This document shows positions 25,512-33,783 of a DNA stretch of 45,496 bases, one piece after another (position 1 is the first letter of the stretch; the number at the start of each line of letters is the position of its first letter). The DNA comes from Porphyromonas macacae DSM 20710 = JCM 13914 (GTDB lineage Bacteria > Bacteroidota > Bacteroidia > Bacteroidales > Porphyromonadaceae): NCBI RefSeq assembly GCF_000379945.1, contig NZ_KB904154.1:21928-67423 (forward strand). Reading direction: 5' to 3'. The translations under genes and the position numbers were made by a program. A model generated the notes under the pieces. That model ran no database searches and was not told where the DNA came from. It worked only from the letters and a program-made list of their open reading frames with translations.

Positions 25512-25946
25512 TCATTTCACATAATTGATAGAAACAACTATCCATTTTTTCTGTCGTTTCTCTAATCCATAAATTATTGTTTTTATACTTACGCTATCTC
25601 TTTTTGCTTTAAAACAAATGCTTGCATTATTACCATTGATCGTTTCTTCTATATCATAGTTCCTATATTCAAAATTATTTGTAAATTTTTTATCCCTGCC
25701 AAGATTATAATTAAACCGTATCAATTTTTCCCAATCTTCTTGTGGATTTTCTGAACCAAATTTCGTATACACCTGAGCCACATCAATATATTGTTTTGCG
25801 TTTTCTAAATCCAATGCCTGCTCGGCATCTATCAGCTTGACAACTGCAACAAAAGGCGTTTCTAATTTTACTGTTTTATTAACAGAACAAGAACTCATTG
25901 ACAACATAAGAGAACAGAACAAATATAAGATAGTTTTATTTTCCAT
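25512..25946 (-). CDS. Small lipoprotein, likely immunity protein of the active RHS tip
   Basis: A 144-residue predicted lipoprotein. The ATG ending at 25946 begins MENKTILYLFCSLMLSMSSC, a signal with lipobox MSSC; a start 14 codons upstream would bury the signal. The mature part has VVKLIDAEQALDLENAKQYI, a cystatin/SnoaL-like helix start, and ends EKRQKKWIVVSINYVK, a pattern seen in periplasmic DUF4878/DUF3828-type lipoproteins. Its start overlaps the end of the RHS gene by 11 bases, indicating coupling. A periplasm-facing lipoprotein is what would be needed to protect against a cell-wall or periplasmic hydrolase. Immunity role is inference from position. Confidence 0.7.
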   Translation of the reverse strand: MENKTILYLFCSLMLSMSSCSVNKTVKLETPFVAVVKLIDAEQALDLENAKQYIDVAQVYTKFGSENPQEDWEKLIRFNYNLGRDKKFTNNFEYRNYDIEETINGNNASICFKAKRDSVSIKTIIYGLEKRQKKWIVVSINYVK

Positions 25947-28900
25947 AATATTCCAAATAAGGTTTGGCAACAACAGATTTGGGTCCACTTATATTTTTAG
26001 CATTTGGCAATTTCATTGTTGCATTGTATAAATTATTAGGTGCTACAACTGTTGTATTTTTGTATATTACATTTAATGGAAAAGGAATTTTTACATATTG
26101 ACTTGCATTTAATGTTGGGAAAACCGTTTTTAAAGCACTTTCAGCAAAGGTAGAACAATTAAAGCTACTTGCATTATATGCTTTACCTGAATTAGCCGTA
26201 TTTGAAGCATAAACTTGAATTTTTGTGTCTTGGGTATAGGTCGTACCTATCTGCACAATTCCGTCTGCTGCTCTTCCTTCTGCACTTACATTACCGCTTC
26301 TCGAACCTGTTGGGTCTTTTGTAGTTAAATCCGATAGGCTATTAATAATTACACCTTTGGAATAGTCAGACTTTACATTGCTTTGTAACTCAGTTTTCCC
26401 TACGGGGTTATTTGGCCACAAATCATAATAGGTCATAGTTCCGTCTTTAACCATTTCATAGGTAGGCTTGCCCTTGCTATCCAAAATGGGCTTGCCCTTA
26501 CTGTCCATAATTTGTTGTTGCTTATAGTTATCAACAGCAATACCTGCGTGTCCGGTTTCATTATTCTTTGAAAACCAAACTAATAAATAACTATCTCTTC
26601 CATCCGAGTCAATCATATTCACCGGATTATTCGCACAGTAGGCATAGGGAGAGATAGCATAATATTTCTCTGCCGACGGATCGACCGTCGTCCAACGTCC
26701 CAATGCAGGGTCGTAATGACGGGCTCCATAGTCATACAACTCCAGACCCTCGAACCTCTCCAGCTCCTTTCCGTTGTAACGGTATGGCTGGGACGAAGAC
26801 TGCAAACCCGCACCGAAAAGACCCCCAAAGGGATAATAGTGGTTAACCTGCTCCAAAACTCCTCTCTCATCCAAAACCAAACGGTTGTTTCCCTGATGAT
26901 CCTTCACATAATAATGATAACGGGGAACTTCTCCAGAAAAAGTCACGTAACCTTCCTCAGTCAGCAAAAAACGCAAATGGCCGTTGTCATAAATACGGCT
27001 CCCCGCATAATCCCTTCGACTCGTATCTCCCGCGCAGAGGTAAACCGTAGCACGATTCAAACCGTCGTACCCGTAAACATTCTCTATCACACTGCCCCTC
27101 GAGAAGGTAACACGCTCCGGAAGATTCAATACATTGTATGTCAGAGAAGCAATACCACGGTTCATGTCACGCAACGGATTGCCATTTTCATCGTAAGCAT
27201 AGTCCGAAACGTTGCCCCGAACATCACGGAAATGCGTTGCACCAACTCCCACAGACGAATCGGGAATACGGTCCGAAACATCCATAAGACGATTTCCCGT
27301 ATAGCTACAAACAAGGTCGTCCGTAAGACCGTAACCGCCCGAAGAAAGAGGACCGGAGCGAACCAGTGTAACAACGTTGCCACCACCGTCGTACGTCAGC
27401 AACTCATCGAAACGACCCTTAACATGACCCGTTACGCCACGCTCGTCATAATAGCTACCCGTCAGACGGTTAAGGCCGTCATAGATGAAACGGTACTCCC
27501 TCTCACGGGAATCGCCCGAGACCTTCCAACTCATTGCAGAAAGGTTACCGTTGTAACGTTTATTTACTGCGCTGAGACCGCCCCAATCGGCATTGTAGGC
27601 AAGCGTCTGGCTGAAAGACCTTCCCCTGAGACCCGTAAGCCAACCACGAACGTTACAGGCATAACGCATTTTCTCTGCAGAACCCCCTCCCTGATGTTTC
27701 TCCAGCAAACGGCCGGAAGCATCATAAATATAATGTGAAAGCGTCACCGAACCGGATGAATTGACTTTGTGCTTAACATCCGTCAGACGATCGGCTGCAT
27801 CGTAAGCGTAAACATACGTCTCCTGAACTACATGGCCACGCGACGAATGTACCAACATGCGACGTAGCACTCTGTCGGTGAAACCGTAATAAAAGTATTC
27901 GTCATCGAACCCCGACACATGATTGTTTCCGTGGGTCTGAACAACACGTCCCCGAACATCATAATAGATCGCAGAGATTTCATCGATTTTTTCCGAAGAC
28001 ACTCCGTAAACCCGGATGCCGGTCCTCAACCCGCGTGTCTGACGAGATACCGTACCATAGCCTCGAACCGAACGATCCTCAAGATTCACACGAGCTTCAG
28101 ACGACAGATTCTCTAAAAAAGCATAATCGTCATAGTAATTCACTCTCAAAACCGTACAGTTCTCCAAACCGAGATTGATCCGGTAACCCGAAAGAGGTCC
28201 GTTTCCGGTATATTCGGTCCGGACAACCGTATTGTCGGTTGCAGGAGGGGAGACCATGCGGCAGACTCCTTGAACGGTTTCGCGCCCGAAAGTATCATAT
28301 AGACGGAACATCCATTCTTCCCGGGAACGCCGGACACCGTCCTGAACAAAAATGAGACGGTCGCACCGGTCATATCTCATCTGCACGGCAGCATTGCCGG
28401 GGAGTTTTTTCTCGATGCAACGACGGCGCCCATCATACTTGTAGATATAGGCATACTTGCTCAAAACGTCGTGCGAGTCCGCCCACACTCCATCGGACGA
28501 TAACCTTGCAGAGGCTTCGGGAGGAAGCACATAGCGGACATTTCCGAACGCATCGTAAACAAAATACGTATCGCAAGGATCCGATCCGTTCATCTGCCGT
28601 TCCAGCAGAATCTGCCCGAGCTTGTCCCTGAAAGTGTAAGAAACATTCCCGTCTTCATCCTTTTTTTGTGTCACATACAGTTCTCCCGGATTATAGCTCC
28701 CTTTACGCTCCACCGATACCGGAGAAGAAACTCTGAACAAAGCGCAACGCAGTTCACCCGAAGCTGTATTGCCGAGCGGCAACGCATGCGTTGCGCTCTG
28801 TGCCGAACGCCAAAGGGAGCCGGGGCCATAGTAAGCAACCTGACGGCTCAACGGCGAATCTTCGTATATGGGGGTAGAATAAGGAGCGTCATCAGCGTAA

Positions 28901-30018
28901 AAGGCACGCGAGGAAGACTCGAAGGCGGATAACGCCACATAACCTCCCGGAGAAGTAGCCGTTACGGGAGTGTAAAGCCATTCATTTCCTTCGCGACCGG
29001 CAGAGTCGTACTGCCGGATGCTCACAAGATCTTTGCGGGCATCACCGCCTCCCTGACGACTCAGCACGGTTTGTACGGGGCGCCCCAGACCGTCATGATA
29101 CACGATACGGTCCCGGAAAACCGTTCCCGCTTCATTCTGCATCGTGCGCATCAGGATATGGTTCTCTTCCAACGAAGGGCGGCTCTCCACCGATGGAGCC
29201 GGTGAAGGGTCATCGACCGGGAAATTGGGCGTAGAAGGATTTCGCACGTAAACCGTGACGACATTCGATGTCGAAACGCGCTCGCCCTGTCGGACAACAC
29301 GCCGGAAAGCCGCAGAGCGGATTTGTGCCGGAGGTGCATACGACAGATCCGTTGCTCCGGGAACGTCTTGCCAGTCGTAACCGTCTCCGATAGACGGATC
29401 CCCGATCGACAAAGAGGGCTCTATGGAAGACTGTTGCCACTGGTAACGGTACTCGCCGCTTCCTCCTCCGAAAGCAGGCTTCTGATTGCTCAAAAGAGAA
29501 GGCTTCTGACCGATAGGGATGACTTCGGAATAAACATATTTTCCAAGAGACAGAATACCGATGTCACCACCGTTCAATTCCGTTCCCTCCTCTTTCCGAA
29601 TGCGTACGGGAATACGAAGAAGCTCCACACGCGGATCCGATGCGCTCAGAAAGACGATAAACTCCGGAGCAGGAGGCTCGGACACTCCATATTCGGATTG
29701 AAAACGAAGCAGTTTGATGCGCAACTTCCGTCCTCCGTCAAGCTGTGTGAATCGAAAATAAGAGGAGGGTTGCATGCGATATGGACACAGACGTTCTGTG
29801 CCCCCGGAAGGAGAAGCGGCTGCCCCTCTTAACGTAATCGTACGCTCCTGACCGACGGAGGTGAAGAGCAAAACGCCCGGTTCGGACGGATAAAGATCGC
29901 ATGTGACAGGCCGGGTAAACTGCCCCCATAAAGGCGTTTGTGCCAAAAGGAGCAACAAAAAAACCGACAGCAGCCCAAAGGCAAACCGGATTAAAGAACG
30001 TGCACGCATGGATATCAT
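25936..30018 (-). CDS. DUF6443/RHS-repeat polymorphic toxin with a permuted NlpC/P60-like tip
   Basis: A 1360-residue secreted protein. The ATG at 30018 (MISMRARSLIRF) places a signal peptide (hydrophobic LLSVFLLLLLAQ) at the N-terminus; a GTG farther up is in frame but gives non-protein-like residues. After a proline-rich domain comes DUF6443 (HDGLGRPVQTVLSRQGGGD, QYDSAGREGNEWLYTP), then many YD/RHS repeats, and the RHS core end HYDPALGRWTTVDPSAEKYY and MIDSDGRD (to residue 1142). The last 218 residues are AT-rich and unrelated to the core: His1157 in TGHAGIAV comes before Cys1288 in FNCSTFAESAL, the order of permuted NlpC/P60 (LRAT-like) cysteine hydrolases. A hydrolase acting on a cell-wall or lipid amide is likely. 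Active-site assignment is inference. Confidence 0.85.
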   Translation of the reverse strand: MISMRARSLIRFAFGLLSVFLLLLLAQTPLWGQFTRPVTCDLYPSEPGVLLFTSVGQERTITLRGAAASPSGGTERLCPYRMQPSSYFRFTQLDGGRKLRIKLLRFQSEYGVSEPPAPEFIVFLSASDPRVELLRIPVRIRKEEGTELNGGDIGILSLGKYVYSEVIPIGQKPSLLSNQKPAFGGGSGEYRYQWQQSSIEPSLSIGDPSIGDGYDWQDVPGATDLSYAPPAQIRSAAFRRVVRQGERVSTSNVVTVYVRNPSTPNFPVDDPSPAPSVESRPSLEENHILMRTMQNEAGTVFRDRIVYHDGLGRPVQTVLSRQGGGDARKDLVSIRQYDSAGREGNEWLYTPVTATSPGGYVALSAFESSSRAFYADDAPYSTPIYEDSPLSRQVAYYGPGSLWRSAQSATHALPLGNTASGELRCALFRVSSPVSVERKGSYNPGELYVTQKKDEDGNVSYTFRDKLGQILLERQMNGSDPCDTYFVYDAFGNVRYVLPPEASARLSSDGVWADSHDVLSKYAYIYKYDGRRRCIEKKLPGNAAVQMRYDRCDRLIFVQDGVRRSREEWMFRLYDTFGRETVQGVCRMVSPPATDNTVVRTEYTGNGPLSGYRINLGLENCTVLRVNYYDDYAFLENLSSEARVNLEDRSVRGYGTVSRQTRGLRTGIRVYGVSSEKIDEISAIYYDVRGRVVQTHGNNHVSGFDDEYFYYGFTDRVLRRMLVHSSRGHVVQETYVYAYDAADRLTDVKHKVNSSGSVTLSHYIYDASGRLLEKHQGGGSAEKMRYACNVRGWLTGLRGRSFSQTLAYNADWGGLSAVNKRYNGNLSAMSWKVSGDSREREYRFIYDGLNRLTGSYYDERGVTGHVKGRFDELLTYDGGGNVVTLVRSGPLSSGGYGLTDDLVCSYTGNRLMDVSDRIPDSSVGVGATHFRDVRGNVSDYAYDENGNPLRDMNRGIASLTYNVLNLPERVTFSRGSVIENVYGYDGLNRATVYLCAGDTSRRDYAGSRIYDNGHLRFLLTEEGYVTFSGEVPRYHYYVKDHQGNNRLVLDERGVLEQVNHYYPFGGLFGAGLQSSSQPYRYNGKELERFEGLELYDYGARHYDPALGRWTTVDPSAEKYYAISPYAYCANNPVNMIDSDGRDSYLLVWFSKNNETGHAGIAVDNYKQQQIMDSKGKPILDSKGKPTYEMVKDGTMTYYDLWPNNPVGKTELQSNVKSDYSKGVIINSLSDLTTKDPTGSRSGNVSAEGRAADGIVQIGTTYTQDTKIQVYASNTANSGKAYNASSFNCSTFAESALKTVFPTLNASQYVKIPFPLNVIYKNTTVVAPNNLYNATMKLPNAKNISGPKSVVAKPYLEYYGK

Positions 30019-30158
30019 AATTCTTAAATGTAATGTATTTTGCAGGAAGCGGATCAAAAATCCGCCGGCTCCCGTCTGTTCTATGTAATATGTATACTGT
30101 GATATTATATCCCGATGAAGTGAATCATAACCATGAAACACCCCTTTCTCTCTCACTC

Positions 30159-33158
30159 TTATCGGTTGCGGTAGTGATATTCGTATCGCTCCTGAACTTT
30201 TCCGGCATGGTCTCTGATTTCTCTGAGACGCCCCAGACCATCATAAGCATAAGACGTGGTTACGCCGCGGGAATCTGTTCCGGATGTCATTCCCACCTGT
30301 GGGCGATAAGTGTACGTCGTTACAAGCGCCTGGGGAAGAGCACGCTGCAGACTGCCATTCCTCAGCTTGGATTCATCGGGGATGCGCTGCTCCGAGAGGG
30401 CTTCGAGATTTTCGACACCAAAAACGGATTTCACGGCCTTTTCGACCTCTTGGATATCGGCATTCAAAATCTCGGCTATCGGGTACAGGTAATCGTATCC
30501 CCAAATATAAACGGTACGCTCGGCTCCATCCTTGACTACTTCCCGCACATTTCCCCGGGAATCGTATCGATAAGCAAAACGACTTTCCAGCGGTCCTCCA
30601 CCCTGTTGATGACGAGATTCTTTCGGCGCATAAAACAAATTATGATGCCGCTCGTAATCGTTCTGCACCTTTTCAACAAGGGTGCTGCCGTTAAAAACCG
30701 AATATTCCACTACCGGATTCAACATATATTTTTCCACCATCGATTTGTAGGGAGAAGACTGATAATCCGAAGGGTATTTAAACGTTTCCCTGCGCCGGCT
30801 GCCATCGCTGAGGTTTTGTATCTTCGTTCGCAGCATCCCCAGCAAAAGGCCGTCGCCGTAGGTATATTCGGTGCAAACCGTTACAGGGTTCTGCCCCGTG
30901 GGGTCATATAGCGTATCTTCCGTTCGGGCAGGTAAAAACTTATAGCAGTAATGGAGGTAGGCGGCACTCGAGCAGTAAGAATAACCGAAAGGAAGACCCT
31001 CAAAGAAAAAAGCTCGTGGGTTATCTTCGCCTTGAGATCCGTAACGTGCCCACTCCGTAATGTGCCTGGCAACCGGCATCCCTTTGCCGTTATAATGCAT
31101 CTGCGCCTTAAGCCGTCCACGCTCGAAATAGCGCGAGCAGTGAGGGGAAGTAATGAAAATTTCGCGGTTCCACATCCCGTCCTGTAGCCGGGTATCCGTA
31201 TACCCGTTATCATGGTTCGTATAATCATAACGAACATAACCATCTATACCTGAAATGCGCTCGCAAACAGAGGTGTAGCCCATGTATAAGCCCTCATTCT
31301 CTTTTGTCAGCGGAATAACCGGCATGCTCTTAACCTGTATCACTTCAAACCCTTTTCCCCCGCAGTCTTTGCCTTTGATGGTATTGCGGTATTGCGGAAG
31401 CATGTTCAACACTCCGCTCGAAAGGGGGTAATCCGGCGCCTTTCTATAAAAGAACTCACGGATAGAAGCTTCGGAGGTGATTTTCTTTATCCGCAAACCG
31501 CTTGCTTTTCCTTCCTTTGCGACCACTTGTGTGCGGTCTTTCGTATCCACAACCTTACCATAGTCGTGCAGTTCGTATTCAAACGATACTGTTCCTCCCG
31601 TAGGATAACGGATCCCGGACAATACTCCGCTATCGGTATATCGGGAGTCCGGTTTCTTATTTTCAAAGATGAAACCGCTACCGGAAATCTTTTTGCCATT
31701 GTTGAATCCCCAATGATCAGTCATACAGGCCAGATAAGGGGGTAGCTTTTCTCTGTTTTTATATATAAATCCATAATTCAGCATATCGAGAGAAGAACCG
31801 ACGGCTTTCGCAGATATCCGGAGCGCCTCTAAAAACAAACGCTCTTCGGGACGGTCATTATAACTCAGGTGTATCTGCCTTAAGGGGGACGTAAGCGTAT
31901 CCGTTTTCACAGAAATACTGTCCAGTTTAAGCCACTGGATATGATCCAGTCTTTCCTTCAGAGAATATAGAGGTTTATCATCCTTTAATCTTGGGATTGC
32001 CTGAATTTTGGTTAATAGAAGAAACTGATCCATGGTTTCGGGAGTATTGAGATATGTTTCTCTATACTGTTGCTCTGTATATTTGAGTTCATTGCTGACA
32101 CTGTAAGAAAAATCGACTTGCAAATCTCTGGCTTTTCCGCTAAACACCTCGATTCTGTTCAAATAGACCGGAGAGATGAATGTACCGTCTATTTCCAAAC
32201 TGTTCCATTGCGTTCCCTGACCATTTGCATGCTTATACTCGAAGTAATCCCAGGAACGATACAATTGGCTTACAAAAGGCCCCCGTTCGTATTCTAACCG
32301 AATCGTCTCCAAACTGTCTGCAGAAATAATTTCTGTCAAAAACCATGAAGTTGCGTGTAATAATTCTCCGGTAGGAATTTTTACTTCGTTTAATCCTTTT
32401 CGACCATAAGAGATTGGGTCCGAAAATTCAATTGCCGTAGGACCACCAAACTTATATTGCGTACCCTCTTCATCCATGAGAATAAAAGATTTGAACGCCC
32501 GAATATGACCGGAATAATCGGCATAATCTAACCGAATGCCTTCCTTATCAGGAGTTATAAAACCGTCATATGCAATCACTTTTACAGGCCTGTCGCACTG
32601 AACCTGTATTTTTCCCGTATGATCGAAATAAAATTTACCTGAAAGATTTGGCAGGGAAAAATGAAATTCATCAGGTTCGATATCTTCCAAAAAGGAACGC
32701 GACGTTTTTTCTCGACAAAGGGTACAATTATTCTTCAGAGCGTTTTCTGCATTTTTCTTCCAGTCACTTTGGGCCATCCATCCTTGAGGGTGAGCATACG
32801 TTAAAAATCCTCTTACTTTTTGAAAACTTGAAGTAGAAAGACTTTCATCAACTCCACTGCCTCTGACAGTGCGGCTGATTACTCCCCCGGCTTCCAAGGA
32901 CCAGCCCAAGCCCACCGGCCCCGGATGTATTTCGGGACGAATACCGGCCGGATGATAACGAAGGCGCAAAGGCACACGAAGCTTTTTCCCTTTAATTTCA
33001 TATAAAGGAATCGAAATGTCCGGAATACCCGTATAATACGATACGGGAATCTCTCCATAAAGTCCCAGATTGGTTGCCGTGGGGCTGCAAATAGAAATTT
33101 TTTGCGAAAAAAGAATAAAAGGAGAGAGAAAAAACAGCAGAAAGATTACCTTTTTCAT
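30159..33158 (-). CDS. RHS/YD-repeat protein without tip (partner of the RHS toxin)
   Basis: A 999-residue secreted protein with signal peptide MKKVIFLLFFLSPFILFSQ. The N-terminal segment GLYGEIPVSYYTGIPDISIP, GIRPEIHPGPVGLGWSLEAG is the start typical of large Bacteroidetes RHS proteins. The C-terminus is YD-like (TVYIWGYDYLYPIAEI, GVTTSYAYDGLGRLREIRD) and stops at YEYHYRNR without a core-plus-tip. It stands immediately 5' of the DUF6443 RHS gene, 140 bases away. Such pairs recur in Bacteroidetes; the tipless protein might form part of the shell that encloses the toxin tip. No direct evidence of function in the sequence. Confidence 0.85.
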   Translation of the reverse strand: MKKVIFLLFFLSPFILFSQKISICSPTATNLGLYGEIPVSYYTGIPDISIPLYEIKGKKLRVPLRLRYHPAGIRPEIHPGPVGLGWSLEAGGVISRTVRGSGVDESLSTSSFQKVRGFLTYAHPQGWMAQSDWKKNAENALKNNCTLCREKTSRSFLEDIEPDEFHFSLPNLSGKFYFDHTGKIQVQCDRPVKVIAYDGFITPDKEGIRLDYADYSGHIRAFKSFILMDEEGTQYKFGGPTAIEFSDPISYGRKGLNEVKIPTGELLHATSWFLTEIISADSLETIRLEYERGPFVSQLYRSWDYFEYKHANGQGTQWNSLEIDGTFISPVYLNRIEVFSGKARDLQVDFSYSVSNELKYTEQQYRETYLNTPETMDQFLLLTKIQAIPRLKDDKPLYSLKERLDHIQWLKLDSISVKTDTLTSPLRQIHLSYNDRPEERLFLEALRISAKAVGSSLDMLNYGFIYKNREKLPPYLACMTDHWGFNNGKKISGSGFIFENKKPDSRYTDSGVLSGIRYPTGGTVSFEYELHDYGKVVDTKDRTQVVAKEGKASGLRIKKITSEASIREFFYRKAPDYPLSSGVLNMLPQYRNTIKGKDCGGKGFEVIQVKSMPVIPLTKENEGLYMGYTSVCERISGIDGYVRYDYTNHDNGYTDTRLQDGMWNREIFITSPHCSRYFERGRLKAQMHYNGKGMPVARHITEWARYGSQGEDNPRAFFFEGLPFGYSYCSSAAYLHYCYKFLPARTEDTLYDPTGQNPVTVCTEYTYGDGLLLGMLRTKIQNLSDGSRRRETFKYPSDYQSSPYKSMVEKYMLNPVVEYSVFNGSTLVEKVQNDYERHHNLFYAPKESRHQQGGGPLESRFAYRYDSRGNVREVVKDGAERTVYIWGYDYLYPIAEILNADIQEVEKAVKSVFGVENLEALSEQRIPDESKLRNGSLQRALPQALVTTYTYRPQVGMTSGTDSRGVTTSYAYDGLGRLREIRDHAGKVQERYEYHYRNR

Positions 33159-33377
33159 GAATCTGAATTATCTTTTAATAAATGCCATCTGGTATGACAA
33201 ATGAGTTTTTAATCGAATTAAACAAAAGAAAAACGTGAAAATATTTTGATGTTTTATTCGCAATTATACAAATTTTCCATCATATACAAAAAAGTGACAT
33301 TAAAAAAAATACCACTTTCTAAAAACAACCCGATCAAAATGGGGAAATATCGAAATATTTGTTTCTTCGGTTTGTTT

Positions 33378-33773
33378 TCAGCGTTTTTTCCAAAAGGTAA
33401 CCTGCTGACGGCTTACAGTATACAAACGCGAAGTCTCGGGCATCGTGAGCAGCAGCTCTTCCGGCTCTCGCTCCTGCTCGAACCACGAAGCGAGAACTTT
33501 TTTTGAGTGCATCCGGCGCTGTAAGAGACTCGCCGTCTTTTTTATATCCCCCCAGCCAGGCACGGTGTGCGGCCTGCCGGGTAGTCCAGATATAGTCGAA
33601 TGCAATAATACCCCACCCCTCAGCCATCAGTCGTGCCAAAGTCTCCCGAGCCTGTTCCGGAGTGATATGCTGCGCATACTGCCCCGTGGTAAAAGCTCGA
33701 GATAAAGCTCGATAAAAACCTCTTGCCCGATTCTGCAAGCACAGGGTGCCATAAGTTTTGCAAAAGAAATCAT
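33378..33773 (-). pseudogene. Third gene of the tam operon, frameshifted in A-runs
   Basis: An ATG at 33773, ten bases after the tamL stop, begins MISFAKLMAP. Protein-like sequence then continues in a different frame: NRARGFYRALSRAFTTGQYA, ITPEQARETLARLMAEGWGI, WTTRQAAHRAWLGGYKKDGE to LTAPDALKK; at the run of seven A (33498-33504 on the plus strand as T) it shifts again to KVLASWFEQEREPEELLL and MPETSRLYTVSRQQVTFWKKR-stop at 33378. Adding one A in GCAAAAC and removing one from the A7 run would restore about 130 residues. Family not recognised. Either a decayed gene or base-calling errors at homopolymers. Confidence 0.6.
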
Positions 33774-33783
33774 GGCGTTGTGT

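Noticed and set aside
26716-27738. 340-codon open frame antisense to the RHS core
   Set aside because: Thr/Arg/Ile-rich low-complexity translation produced by RHS repeats read backwards.
30019-30156. N-terminal extension of the large RHS protein from a GTG
   Set aside because: The added residues precede the signal peptide and have no protein character; the ATG at 30018 is preferred.
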